A stretch of DNA of 64,000 bases from Steromphala cineraria (GCA_916613615.1 OU744725.1:62814575-62878574); one strand, 5' to 3'. Counted from the first letter of the stretch, positions 24,454 to 35,940 are shown. The notes: generated by a model not told the origin, from the letters alone. Translations and numbers: made by a program.

Positions 24454-24600
24454 AGGATATTATATGAGTGGTCATGTCATACTATATGTTACGACATAAT
24501 ACATATTAGTATTTCCTGAGCAAAAGCAAGGGATATGCCAATATCTAGGCACGAGTATTGTAAACATAGTATGTAACGGACACAAATATAATATTCTGTT
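24454..24600. mobile_element. Foldback hairpin element, same family as 48050/48415
   Basis: The left arm from 24454 and the right arm to 24600 are imperfect inverted repeats. The right arm carries GTAAACATAGTATGTAACGG and AATATAATATTCTGTTCATT, matching the copies near 48060 and 48420. The loop region reads CTGAGCAAAAGCAAGGGAT, a variant of the GAGCGAAAGCGAG loop. Confidence 0.65.
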
Positions 24601-24945
24601 CATTAATTACCAAAGTGGCGAATCCAAAGAAATTGATCAAACTTAACATCCAAGCATAGACATATTTTAGGCCATCAGCACTTTTTGAACAAAATATCAT
24701 AACCTATGTGATTTCAAAGCATTCTTATGATTTGTCTACACAATTAAAAAGTGATATGTTTGCCTAGTGCATTGCATGAAAAATATGTACCCAGATATGA
24801 CTACACTGCCTTAGTAGGTAATAAGTTCTCAAACACCTATGATGACTACAATGCAGTATGTAAAATGATCTCTTTGATAATGATGTATGTTTGTTAGTTT
24901 TCTTCTTATGGCCAACACTAAGGCCACAAGCAACTTAGGTAACTT

Positions 24946-25326
24946 TTAAAGCCGCCTTCACACAGCAAACTAAAGATATTGTTTAATTCAAGTTTGAGAG
25001 TATGAACGATGCAACAACTCATAACCAACACCAGTTTACGAGTTATCAAACTGTTGGTAATAAATGCTAGGTCTCTATTTTCATCAACATTTCCATCAAA
25101 TTTTGGTGTTTCCGACTTGGAGTTTGACATGTTAAGTTTTGTCTTGTGTGTTGAGAAGTGTTGGCATGCAATATACAAGTCAAATTTGTGATGTCATTGA
25201 TATATCCTCTTATGCATATCAAGTTTGACAACATGTGTTTGACATTTGAACATGCTAGTTTGACAACTTTAAAAAGGTTGTCCAACATGTTGTCAAACAT
25301 TAGCTTGTCGTGTGAAGGCCCCTTAA
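24946..25326. mobile_element. TTAA-flanked MITE, 373 bp
   Basis: Left end TTAA|AGCCGCCTTCACACAGCAAA at 24946 and right end, in reverse complement, TTAA|GGGGCCTTCACACGACAA (to 25326) share CCTTCACAC inverted. Perfect TTAA lies on both sides. The interior has several inverted GTTTGACA words. Frames open on both strands across it reflect this internal symmetry. Confidence 0.75.
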
Positions 25327-25397
25327 CTAAGAGACTATACATAGATCAGGTGTAATAGCATCCAATCAATGACTCTGATTCCTATACTTATCTTCAG

Positions 25398-25547
25398 CAA
25401 CACATAAAACATGAATTCAATAACCAGTACTTAGACCGTGAGCAATACAGACACAAACGACATCTCAAATCTCTATGGCCGCTACCTCGCGTCTGCCACC
25501 CTTATGATTATGTCGTCTGCAAGAGTGCTTATTGTCAAACCTTGACA
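25398..25547 (+). CDS. Candidate internal coding exon, unrecognised protein
   Basis: A frame without a start codon is open from 25359 to a stop near 25699. Within it, 25398-25547 is bounded by a good acceptor (pyrimidine-rich, ending TTATCTTCAG) and a donor-like GTAGGT, giving 150 nt, 50 codons, phase 0 to 0. The stretch is close to 50% GC in very AT-rich DNA. The peptide is non-repetitive, basic and rich in H, R and Y (it contains YRHKRHLKSLWPLPRVCH). I do not recognise the family. If real, the window lies inside a multi-exon gene on the plus strand. Alternatives are conserved non-coding DNA or an exon ending at the next GT (25551). Confidence 0.4.
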
Positions 25548-25699
25548 GTAGGTAATCAAAAGGTGACAATCAAAATAACAGGTCTAATCCTAACAGATGA
25601 TGCCATGATCAGTAGCAATAATGACCATAGGATGACTGTAAATTCAATAGATTACAATGATTGTGACGTCAATGACAATATCTTTTATAAAAGTCATTA

Positions 25700-26590
25700 A
25701 TGCAAATGCAAATGATCATTTTAGTTGACATCAACTAAAATTTAAAAAACTCTGCATAGACGTTTGTGAAACCGTTGTCATTACCCACAATAACTAAAGG
25801 AATAATGTTCCTAAAATTCTAATCTTAAATCCAAAGCAACTACAGTTGAAACGTGTTCCGTTAAATTTAATGGGACCATGAAACAGTCACAATTTTTCCA
25901 AGATTTTTTCTTGTCTACCATACATTTTGTAACAGTGTTGACAGAACTCAAAAACAGTCATTCATATTCAGTCTTTAATTGTTTAATTGCAGCTCTTTCA
26001 GTAAGAGTCCATTGACGGGTCAATGAAAAAGTAATTATTTATCCAACATTTTTTTCTTTACCAATATCAGTTTTGTTAAAACAGTAATGGAAAGTCATAG
26101 ATAGCAGGCTTGATTAACAAGCTGCAAATTTATTGCCAAATAATAATCCATATATGTTCTGGACAAGCTTCAGTATTAGTTTCATTGACCAAGTGACTCT
26201 CTTGTCCTCACTAATGATACCAAGGTCCTAGCAAGCGATATCTCAGAACTGACAGGCTATATCCTGATGTAGAAGATACACCGCTCACTAGATCTATTCT
26301 GAGACCCGTGGAACATAGATCACAAGGAACTGCAGAGAGCCGAAGCTCTGGACCAAGCCTGCCGGTGATGTCCATTTTAGTGGTCATTGATGCATTAGCA
26401 GTATTTGGGGCTACTTAGTGGACGATTGAGCTGGTTAAGTATTGCTGGAAGCAATGGTCTGTCCATTCTCTGACCACAGGATAAGCTGTCCACTTGTCTA
26501 GCAGGTCAAAAGTTGACCATATGGATCATAAAGTACAGCACATGCTGCATGAGTAATAACCAGGTTCTGCTAATTTAATTAGACCACAAC
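25700..26590. other. No gene seen; GC-richer anonymous patch at 26190-26560
   Basis: The first part is AT-rich, with a possible decayed Tigger-like end near 25843 (ACAGTTGAAACGTG followed by GGGACCATGAA). The second part is non-repetitive and richer in GC, but every frame is closed within about 26 codons. It could be regulatory DNA or an untranslated part of a transcript. Confidence 0.35.
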
Positions 26591-26599
26591 ATTCCTGAA

Positions 26600-27060
26600 T
26601 TGGCTTGCATTGCAGATATTGCAAGTTGTAGGTCGGAGAAATATGAAGGGTTTATGGTCGCTCTCAAATACATGCATGAAATAAGAAATAAAGGTAACAG
26701 TATTTAAATGTTAAACAAAGTATTTTGATAGCTATGAATTTTAAATAAAAAGACAGATATTGATTAGTTAGCGAAACTATTGGACCAAACCATTTCTGAT
26801 TGCTATCTCCATCTCTGGAAATATTGGAGGTTGAAGGTCAGAGATATTTCAAGGTCACTTTCAACTATCTATGATTGAGAAATTATAAGGGTACGGTATC
26901 CCTGTTTTACATAATATTACAATATATTTTTAATTTTCAAATGTGGAGACAGGTATTGATTTGTATCCCAATCTATATTTAGGCATCTGGCATCTCTGTT
27001 GAATCCCTTACAATTTATTAAGTCCAAGAATAATTTCAGGGAAAAAATATATAAGTGACC
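26600..27060. repeat. Degenerate ~205-bp direct repeat
   Basis: The block with AATATTGGAGGTTGAAGGTCAGAG (26820) resembles GATATTGCAAGTTGTAGGTCGGAG (26615), and both are followed by GGTC-CT-TCAA and a CATGAAATAAG/GATTGAGAAAT word. A third, poorer copy follows near 26990. Confidence 0.5.
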
Positions 27061-27584
27061 TTTAGTTTTTGATGTCTAACTATTGGAGCAGTTTATTGTT
27101 TTATCAATATGCAAATAAAAACAAATCTAGGAAAATCTATCTACAGATCCAAAAAATATTTTTTATTGCATCTTCATTAATTCTTTTAATCAGGTAAATG
27201 TCAACAAAATATAACCTATTGTTCTCTTTGACAATAAATGCATTGTTTCAAATATATTCAAACTTTTCACCTAAATTACCAATTTTGAAGAAGAGATATT
27301 TATAAGTTTTGCCAAATTCTTGAAAATATTCACTTAAAATAATGATTAAGGTTTAAAGTGGAGGTGGATAATAATTGTAATTCAATCTTTATATGTTAAT
27401 GTTTTCAAAACAAAACTTTCTAATAAATATCTTGGCTTTTATTTCTAAGGAGTGTCTTCTGGACATGAAGATAATATTATTTTTTTTACCTCAATGAAGC
27501 AAGTTAACAGAATCACACTTATGCTGAAGATCTCATTGCCCTTTCCTTGTTAGAAGGTCTTTTGAATATTTTATGTTGACATAT
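27061..27584. other. AT-rich stretch without visible gene
   Basis: Only low-information AT-rich sequence is visible. Confidence 0.45.
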
Positions 27585-28733
27585 ATACAACTCTTTGTAA
27601 AAGATTATTGATGCTAGATTTATAGCACTTGGTTATATTCAATAACTTCCTGTGTATTGTAGTGTCATCATCTGTATAGAGACGTACAATATATTTTGAA
27701 GTGGAGAAGGGTGATACTGTGGTTAGAAAGTTGGCCTCTCACCATACAACTCTTTCTGAAAGATTATTGATGCTAGATTTATAGCACTTGGTTATATTCA
27801 ATAACTTCCTGTGTATTGTAGTGTCATCATCTGTATAGAGACGTACAATATATTTTGAAGTGGAGAAGGGTGATACTGTGGTTAGAAAGTTGGCCTCTCA
27901 CAATACAACTCTTTCTGAAAGATTATTGATGCTAGATTTATAACACTTGGTTATATTCAATAACTTCCTGTGTATTGTAGTGTCATCATCTGTATAGAGA
28001 CGTACAATATATTTTGAAGTGGAGAAGGGTGATACTGTGGTTAGAAAGTTGGCCTCTCACAATACAACTCTTTCTGAAAGATTATTGATGCTAGATTTAT
28101 AACACTTGGTTATATTCAATAACTTCCTGTGTATTGTAGTGTCATCATCTGTATAGAGACGTACAATATATTTTGAAGTGGAGAAGGGTGATACTGTGGT
28201 TAGAAAGTTGGCCTCTCACAATACAACTCTTTCTGAAAGATTATTGATGCTAGATTTATAACACTTGGTTATATTCAATAACTTCCTGTGTATTGTAGTG
28301 TCATCATCTGTATAGAGACGTACAATATATTTTGAAGTGGAGAAGGGTGATACTGTGGTTAGAAAGTTGGCCTCTCACAATACAACTCTTTCTGAAAGAT
28401 TATTGATGCTAGATTTATAACACTTGGTTATATTCAATAACTTCCTGTGTATTGTAGTGTCATCATCTGTATAGAGACGTACAATATATTTTGAAGTGGA
28501 GAAGGGTGATACTGTGGTTAGAAAGTTGGCCTCTCACAATACAACTCTTTCTGAAAGATTATTGATGCTAGATTTATAGCACTTGGTTATATTCAATAAC
28601 TTCCTGTGTATTGTAGTGTCATCATCTGTATAGAGACGTACAATATATTTTGAAGTGGAGAAGGGTGATACTGTGGTTAGAAAGTTGGCCTCTCACAATA
28701 CAACTCTTTCTGAAAGATTATTGATGCTAGATC
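27585..28733. repeat. Tandem repeat, 159-bp period, 7.2 near-identical units
   Basis: GATTATTGATGCTAGAT recurs at exactly 159-bp intervals (27603, 27762, 27921, 28080, 28239, 28398, 28557, 28716). Units differ at only a few positions (for example TATAGCAC versus TATAACAC). The end of each unit, GAAGGGTGATACTGTGGTTA and onward, matches the start of the tRNA-like SINE head that follows the array at 28848, so the unit is flanking DNA plus the first ~45 bp of that SINE. The copies are too alike for anything but recent amplification. Confidence 0.95.
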
Positions 28734-28847
28734 TTAAAATTGATTTGAAATTCAGTCATTTCCTCTGTATTGCAATGAATGTCATCATATACTTGTTATG
28801 TTTCATTTAACAATTTATCAAAGCATCTGTAGAGACAATATATTTTG

Positions 28848-29026
28848 AAGTGGAGAACGGTTGTATAGTGGTAAGAATGTTGGCATCTCATGATAACAAT
28901 TAACCAAGGTTCCAATTCCAGCAAGGACACCAAATGTTGGTGACCTGAGTCTAATACTGTCCAAGGACAAGGCACTTCATCCACATTGCACTCATTCCAT
29001 CCAACTGTAAAAATGGGTACCTGAAA
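28848..29026 (+). mobile_element. tRNA-derived SINE, head and 5' body
   Basis: The head has an A-box-like TATAGTGGTAAGAATG and a B-box-like GGTTCCAATTCC about 35 bp later. The body continues with GGTGACCTGAGTC, a CAAGGACAAGGCAC word and ATGGGTACCTG. The 3' part of the element is displaced to 30096 by a minisatellite. It is non-coding and would have used the enzymes of a LINE. No intact tRNA fold is possible. Confidence 0.65.
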
Positions 29027-30095
29027 CGCTTGAATGCTGCTTTGGAAGTACATAGCACTTGAATGTTGCTTTGGAAGTACATAGCGCTTGAATGTTGCTT
29101 TGGAAGTACACAGCGCTTGAATGTTGCTTTGGAAGTACATAGCGCTTTAATGCTGCTTTGGAAGTACATAGCACTTGAATGTTGCTTTGGAAGTACAAAG
29201 CGCTTGAATGTTGCTTTGGAAGTACATAGCGCTTGAATGTTGCTTTGGAAGTACATAGCGCTTGAATGTTGCTTTGGAAGTACATAGCGCTTGAATGTTG
29301 CTTTGGAAGTACATAGCGCTTGAATGTTGCTTTGGAAGTACATAGCACTTGAATGTTGCTTTGGAAGTACATAGCGCTTGAATGCTGCTTTGGAAGTACA
29401 TCGCGCTTGAATGTTGCTTTGGAAGTACATAGCGCTTGAATGTTGCTTTGGAAGTACATAGCGCTTGAATGCTGCTTTGGAAGTACACAGCGCTTGAATG
29501 TTGCTTTGCAAGTACATAGCGCTTGAATGTTGCTTTGGAAGTACATAGCGCTTGAATGCTGCTTTGCAAGTACATAGCGCTTGAATGTTGCTTTGGAAGT
29601 ACATAGCGCTTGAATGTTGCTTTGGAAGTACACAGCGCTTGAATGCTGCTTTGGAAGTTTATAGTGCTTGAATGTTGCTTTGGAAGTACATAGCGCTTGA
29701 ATGCTGCTTTGGAAGTACATAGCGCTTGAATGTTGCTTTGGAAGAAAACAGCGCTTGAATGTTGCTTTGGAAGTACATAGCTCTTGAATGTTGCTTTGGA
29801 AGTACATAGCGCTTGAATGTTGCTTTGGAAGTCCATAGCGCCTGAATGCTGCTTTGGAAGTATATGACGCTTGAATGCTGCTTTGGAAGTACACACCGCT
29901 TGAATGCTGCGTTGGAAATACATAGCGCTTGAATGCTGCGTTGGAAGTACATAGCGCTTGAATGCTGCGTTGGAAGTACATAGCGCTTGAATGCTGCTTT
30001 GGAAGTATGTAGCGCTTGAATGCTGCGTTGGAAGTACATAGCGCTTGAATGCTGCTTTGGAAGTATGTAGCGCTTGAATGCTGCTTTGGAAGTAC
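29027..30095. repeat. 29-bp minisatellite, about 37 units
   Basis: CGCTTGAATGTTGCTTTGGAAGTACATAG is the unit, repeated over 1069 bp with point variants (GTTGC/GCTGC, TTTGG/GTTGG, ATAG/ACAG). Variants cluster: GCTGCGTTGG units lie only toward the right end. The minus strand lacks stops in all three frames, so overlapping frames of up to 329 codons appear. They translate the same 29-residue super-repeat (87 bp) in three offsets and are not genes. The array lies inside a SINE. Confidence 0.95.
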
Positions 30096-30192
30096 AATTC
30101 CTTCAGGGTAATGATGAAGGTAGCGCTTTAAGTAGGTGATTATATACCTGGAGGAGGCGCCATATAAACTTCCTCATTATCATTATCATTAA
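30096..30192 (+). mobile_element. SINE 3' part with (ATTATC)n tail
   Basis: After the minisatellite come GGTAGCGCTTTAAGTAGGTG, ATACCTGGAGGAGGCGCC and CATATAAACTTCC, then CATTATCATTATCATTA, a simple-repeat tail of the sort seen at SINE 3' ends. It completes the element begun at 28848. A 5-bp AAGTG lies next to both outer ends and may be a target duplication, but it is too short to be sure. Confidence 0.6.
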
Positions 30193-33129
30193 GTGTTGAT
30201 TTTTTTAATATGTCCATTTCATTGAAAAATGAAACCACTTATGAAGTATTGTATGTTAAAGTTCATTTTAGATGATAAGCGATGAATGTCTTCTGTATTT
30301 TATTCAGCTAAGAATGTTTTGAACGGTCCTTTTTCGTTTTGAAAGCATTGTTTATTAAAGAAATGAAAACAGTAAAGGTATTGAAGGTATGTTGTCATTG
30401 TAGATGGTAAGCGATAAATTCTTGGTGGATTATTGATATTTGTATGTTTCCTCTCAGGTGTAACAAAGTGATGGATACTGATGTCAATTATTTATCATGT
30501 GCGACTATATAATGTTTCGTGAATCCATGAATTCTTTGTTAGTAATCAATTATAATTGTCCATCATCTTGTCATGATAATTGTATTTTTCATTATTAGGT
30601 TTAAATATGATGATATTGTTTAGAATCTCTTTGATATGAAAGTAAATTGTCAATTTTATTGAATAAGTTTTTAAAATGGTGACATATTCATTTTCAAAAC
30701 TATTAAATGGTAAATACTTTTGTTTTCAATGAAAAATTGAAAACAGTATGAACAGAAGTCAAATTCAAACGTTCGTCTTAATTACATGGATACTCAACTC
30801 TATCTGTCATTCTGATCGACTGCTTCCAATAAGTTTCAAGATTAAGTTTGACTGATTGACACGCAGTAGTCAGTCACTGATTGACAGAGGCTCTTCAAAG
30901 CTTTATGGTTGTCTTTTCAGATAGATTAAGTAAGTTAATTATTGGTAATCTTATATCGAACTGTCAAAGACATTTGTCACTAAGGTTTGTCCCCACCTTT
31001 CAAATATAAGACATTAGCATTATGCAGAAACGTATTTTTTTCTGAAATAGAATGCTCTCATAGAATACTGAGCCTTTTATTGATAGAATTTGTTAAGACA
31101 GTCCAAAATTAAAGTGAACCTCTTACCCAGACACAAATATGCTTGTTTTAGGCCTGTTTTAGGAGTAAAAGTAGTCTGTAACCCAGAACCTAAAGCAAAA
31201 AAATTAAAGGAGCCTCCGACGACTAGAAAATTTTGGCAAGTCTAGAAAGTATGGTTCAGGGCTCCTTTTATTTTATTTTATTTTATTTTATATCAAAAAT
31301 GAAACAAAGAGAATTAGTCATTATTTTTTTTCAGGGGCTTAATATATACATATATTCACAAAAAGTTAATTGTCCAGGTGTATAGTCCATTAACTTCGTC
31401 TAATGAATATCAAATAAAAACATAATGCCAAATTTTTCTCCTACCGGTTTCATTTTTAATCTTCAGGGAGATTATATATATATATATATATATATGTTAG
31501 TCTAGGTTAAAGGTTTACAGTATGGTCTCTACAACTATCTATGATTATTAAGACCTCCGCTAGATCTTTGATATATTTGTTATTCTCTCTTTATATTTTC
31601 AATGAATCACTGGCAGGTGCAGAACTCTTCAAAATATCTAAAGATAGCAATAATTAAATAGATTTTTGCAACCAATGCATATTTTGAGACAAGAAGGAAG
31701 AGAAAAACCATTCTTGTTGTCAGGGAAACAGTATTTCAGTACAAGAAGCTTCATCATCTTGATTGGTTGACTCTTGGGCATCTTAGAATAATTCGAATAT
31801 AATAAACGGTTTTGTTAGATTTTAACACAAATAGACTTTTACTGTTTTAAGTGAAATTTATTGAGATTCTGATTCCCATTTTATGAGGTCGTTGAATTTG
31901 TTGCCTGCACTCTCGTTAAATATTGATGAATTGAATTTTTTTTATAAAAAATAAGATCAATATGTTCTTTGTTATATTTAATGTTATACATTATTTAGGA
32001 TGTAATTTTGACAAAAAGGAATTATTTAAAAATGAAACCAATTACAACACTGCAACCAGGAGTTTTTAAATTCATGAATGTTTCTCTGCTACAACTGAAC
32101 AAATGCTGAAGTTAAAGAATTTCTTGTTGTGATTTTATCAAAGACCTGTCATTATATACATGAAGGATTCTCAAGAAAGCAATTACTGGAAATGTTCATC
32201 TTTTTAAGATGTATTGCTTGAGCCTTATCAACACTTGAACATGTTACCAAAACACTCAATATTTATACACAACCTGGGAGATTGCTGTTTTTGTTAAAAC
32301 GGTTTCGTGACGGATTGGCATGATAAGGAAATTAAAATGGTGCCATTCATGTTAAATCCTCCGAGGACATGTTTAATATTTCATACATGCAACACTTTTT
32401 TAGAGTGTCAACTTCACGTTGACACAGAATCTACTCAGATTTTTATCACGAACAGAAAATTATCATGATTTCTGATGTTAAAAAGAGTAAAGTTTTCAAT
32501 ATTTTGAGTGTAAATAGTTTTAGATTTATTGATTTTCATCAATTTTACAATATTTACAGAATATCTTGAAAAAAATCCAGTTGACTACTGTTTTGATGTG
32601 AAGTTTTAATCTCATGATACATACAACACGGGACTTATCATCACAACTATCAATTGTTCCACAGACCTGTTCCCTGGAAGATAGTGGATATTTTATTTAA
32701 GTCTGTTCATTAATAATTGTAAATGTGTAGATCTTCAATCGATACATATATCTTAGTTTTAGTAAAAAGTAAATTGTAAATTGACAGCATTTTTCGGGAC
32801 ATTTTCTCAAACTAACGATCAAGAGCCAATAGCCATTCAGGGGTTCTTCCAATGAAAAGGGGGAGAGGTATCACCCTATCAGCAAGCATAAACTAAATTC
32901 TGAAATGGCAGAATACAAACTGCTGATGTCCCGAAGATTAGCCACTGATACGATTGCCACCGATGTTAAATCCCCTCTTTTTACCTTTGGGCACATTAAA
33001 TAAAAATGTGAACCCAGACATAATGGCCCTAATTGGTATTATGTAACATCATTCACTATATGAAGCTGACATTATTGTTACGATACAGAAGTAAGCAGCT
33101 GTGAGCATCGGTTAATACAGAGAATACCT
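30193..33129. other. AT-rich stretch; microsatellites; dispersed repeat copy
   Basis: No supported gene. 30719-30868 resembles 5517-5690 (see that entry). At 31205-31265 an AAGGAGCC...GGCTCCTT inverted pair encloses about 55 bp, followed by a (TTTTA)n run to about 31292. A (TA)n run lies at 31473-31496. At 32840-33000 a plus-strand frame of 52 codons is open in GC-richer sequence, but it has a weak acceptor and no convincing donor. Confidence 0.4.
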
Positions 33130-33525
33130 CTCAGCCAAATGTGGGTTAGCGCAGTGGTTAGTGCTTTTGGCTTTAGGTCCGAGGTTCAAATCCCGCCAGG
33201 GACTCGGCAACTTTGTCTGCAGTAGAGAATGTTCTACACGAAGTAAGGTTTGGATGCAATGCTACACTGAATTTCAGCGCAGTACCAACCATGGTTCGCT
33301 AGTTCCAGCCGATGCTTGCAGGTTTCAAGGCAATGCATAGCCACAATAGTGTTGCGGGCTTTTTCCCTGCAATAATACTAACAACCGCGATATAAGTTAA
33401 ATACTCTTGAAAGCGGCGATAAACCCCACATCACATCACCTCACCTTAATTCCATAAACATTGAATAATTGATGGAACCCTTTTCTTGATGCCAACACAT
33501 CACTTACCTCACCTCAGCCAAATGT
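33130..33525 (+). mobile_element. tRNA-derived SINE with 13-bp target duplication
   Basis: A perfect direct repeat CTCAGCCAAATGT flanks the element (33130-33142 and 33513-33525). The head has near-consensus polymerase III boxes: TAGCGCAGTGG (A) and GGTTCAAATCC (B). The T-stem does not pair, so it is not a functional tRNA. The body ends in GAAAGCGGCGATAAACCCC followed by a CATCACATCACCTCACC tail, which is typical of SINE ends. About 75 further bases, ending in another CATCACTTACCTCAC, lie before the right target repeat, which may be a 3' transduction. Confidence 0.85.
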
Positions 33526-33899
33526 AACAAGAGTTATAAAGGTATGACAAGTGAATCAGTAAATCTGTTATTCATTGACACAAGAGCCACAGAAACTTCA
33601 AAGTTGTAATAAGAGTGAATCCTATCAGAGGTGTGGTTTGAGGTTAATAGCTTGCACTTTAGCAAGTTGTAATTGATGTTCTTGAAAGGAAATATGATAA
33701 CCTGTTAAAGAAAATGTCATTTTGCCACAGGACATGACATTCTCTCAAGAAATATCTCAAATGATGCATTGGAACGTTTTAGTTGGCATGTCTGATCTCA
33801 GGTTATATCATAGATTTTGTCAGCTTTAAACCAACAATAAACAATAAGGACAATTCTTATAGATGAACAACTTCTTTATTCTGTGTAAACAAAGTTTCA
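33526..33899. other. AT-rich stretch without visible gene
   Basis: Nothing recognisable beyond AT-rich sequence. Confidence 0.45.
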
Positions 33900-34032
33900 A
33901 CATAGATTCTAATGTCGTTGTCAAGCAAGTGATACATGTTCAAAAGATGGAGTAAATATATACATGTATACAATTTATATATTTACTCCATCTTTCGAAC
34001 ATGTACCACTTGCTTGACATTAGAGTCTATGT
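33900..34032. repeat. Long inverted repeat (hairpin), ~58-bp arms
   Basis: ACATAGATTCTAATGTC on the left pairs with GACATTAGAGTCTATGT on the right, and pairing continues through CAAGCAAGTG, ACATGTTC and GATGGAGTAAATATATA to a short loop near 33965-33975. The left arm has a 4-bp extra GTTG. It lacks the GAGCGAAAGCGAG loop of the other foldbacks. It may be a small foldback transposon. Confidence 0.7.
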
Positions 34033-34123
34033 CATCAACTTCTGGAATGCTAATCAAAGAAGTCATATTTTAAAACCAATTTGAATACATTTACTTTCTT
34101 TGTACTTGATCATGTTTAAATCT

Positions 34124-34350
34124 AAAGGTATTTCAAAAGGGGTATTGTAACATCAGGATTTCAAAAATCAAATGACATTTGTACATTGTTTCTTTATATT
34201 CTCCGGTACCTTTATATTCTTCCTTCTTTGAAGCCAAAGCAAAAGGTATTTCAGGATATCAGGACTCTCAAAAATCAAATGAAATTTGTACATTGTATTG
34301 TATGACGTTCCTTTATATTCTCCCGTCTTTGAAACCAAAGCAAAAGGTCT
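34124..34350. repeat. Direct duplication, ~110-bp unit
   Basis: AAAGGTATTTCA begins copies at 34124 and 34242, with a third partial copy at 34343. Shared blocks are CAAAAATCAAATGA-ATTTGTACATTG, CTTTATATTCTCC and CTTTGAA-CCAAAGC. Confidence 0.75.
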
Positions 34351-35940
34351 CAGGAACTCTGCATTGAAATGTAATTGTCCCTCAGAACATCCCTGCGATA
34401 GTTCCACACAACGGACTGTGGCAATTCAATCGGAACCCAGTGAAAGGAACAAATTCTGTAAATTCTTTCAGTTGACTCTCTCCCCGTGAGGTAGGCTCTA
34501 ATGAAACATGTAGTTCCAGACTGAAGTCAGCTGTAATGGCACTGGCGGCAACGGTATAATGACGTCTCCTCCTAGAGTCTTATTTAACTTGCAATGTGTA
34601 GAATGTCAGACTCCATACTCCAGCAATTATCATGTCAACCAGACTAAATGTGTTTGCTTCTCATTTAGTCGTCTTTTATATCTGGCACAATGTCTTTAAG
34701 ATCATTATTTCTTTTTGTTCATTTTACCTTGTTTCTTTTTTTATTTATATTTGGATTGCATGAACATTTGATATACCTTGGTTTCTTTAAAGATTTGTGA
34801 ATTTTAAAAAGTCGTTTTATATCATATTTCCTTTAAGATTGATTTTGATAACTTCAGGGGTCTTCTTCTGATAAACCTTTTTTCATTCAAATTTTATTTT
34901 CAGGTTTTGTTGGGTTTTTTTTGTGTAAAATTGTTAAACTTCAAAGAGATTGATATGTCAAGTATGGAAAAGGTGTAAAAAAGCTGAATGAAACCCTGAG
35001 GTAAAATTGAAATATTCTGTTTTTATCAACCAGAATTTTTTAACTGAAATCTATGTAAAGAAGAGATCTGTTGTTTATATCATCTTTAGTGTAGAAGAAG
35101 AATTTTAGGAAAATTACCATAAGTTTGTCCAAGCAAGGGAATTGGCAAACAGGAAATTGAAAAGTACCCGTGAAACAGAATGACTTTTTCCTTCGGTCAC
35201 AAAGTCAAATCACTTCTAAAATTTCAACAATGTCCCAAAAGTTGTACTCCTATCATTCAACTGTTGCCTTAAACCCTTGTTTTAATATCAATAAAAGGTA
35301 CGAATTTGAATTATACATTGATTATATATCTAACATTTCGACAATCATGCTGATTGATTAGCCATAATCGCGAGCTAAAGTGAAAAATAGTTCAAACATA
35401 GACATCTTCTGAAAATATTTTGAAAAACCAGGCTCAGATAAAAAGGGAAATTACTGTGGGTGGAGAAAGAGAGACAGAGAAACGAGGAACAAACACAACT
35501 AGTCTTGTGGACATGATAATTGGTGGAGAATTAAGGTTGACATTCTACACATTGTTAGTTAACAAGTAAACCTGATTAGTCAGGGAGACACATAGACAGA
35601 GTAAACATCCCTGAGTAAATAGGACCTGTGTATTTCACTAGTACACGATGTACGTGGCATCCGTTTCTGATGTCTCTGCAATTAGAATTAGAAAAATATA
35701 GAAATGGTCTTGCTTCATGCTTTTAGTTGTTCAAGATTTACCAATCAAAGAATGGTGTGTATTACAAAAAATAAAATAATCGTGAAATAAGCCAATCATT
35801 CGAGCTAAGAGCTTTGACTGCATTGCTACGGCATAACGTCATAACTGTTTTTTTTTATTATGAACCTTTGTAAATATCCTCAAATTTGATCTACCAATAA
35901 GTTATTTCCTAACAATGTTAATAAATTTATTAAAATCACA
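34351..35940. other. No gene seen; GC-richer patches at 34370-34640 and 35440-35680
   Basis: Two non-repetitive, less AT-rich patches stand out. The first has a plus-strand frame that ends at 34489 but begins inside the preceding repeat; neither patch gives a credible exon. They could be regulatory sequence. The rest is AT-rich. Confidence 0.35.

Noticed and set aside
28848..28925. Possible functional tRNA gene
   Set aside because: Only the internal promoter boxes resemble a tRNA; no cloverleaf forms, and the SINE body follows.
28951..30097. Long minus-strand frames of 126-329 codons
   Set aside because: They are translations of a 29-bp minisatellite in several offsets; all three frames are open for the same reason, so openness carries no coding evidence.
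32845..33002. 52-codon plus-strand frame as an exon
   Set aside because: The acceptor lacks a pyrimidine tract and no donor precedes the stop; composition alone was not enough.
33143..33215. Possible functional tRNA gene
   Set aside because: A and B boxes are good, but the T stem and acceptor stem do not pair, and the segment is the head of a SINE with target duplications.
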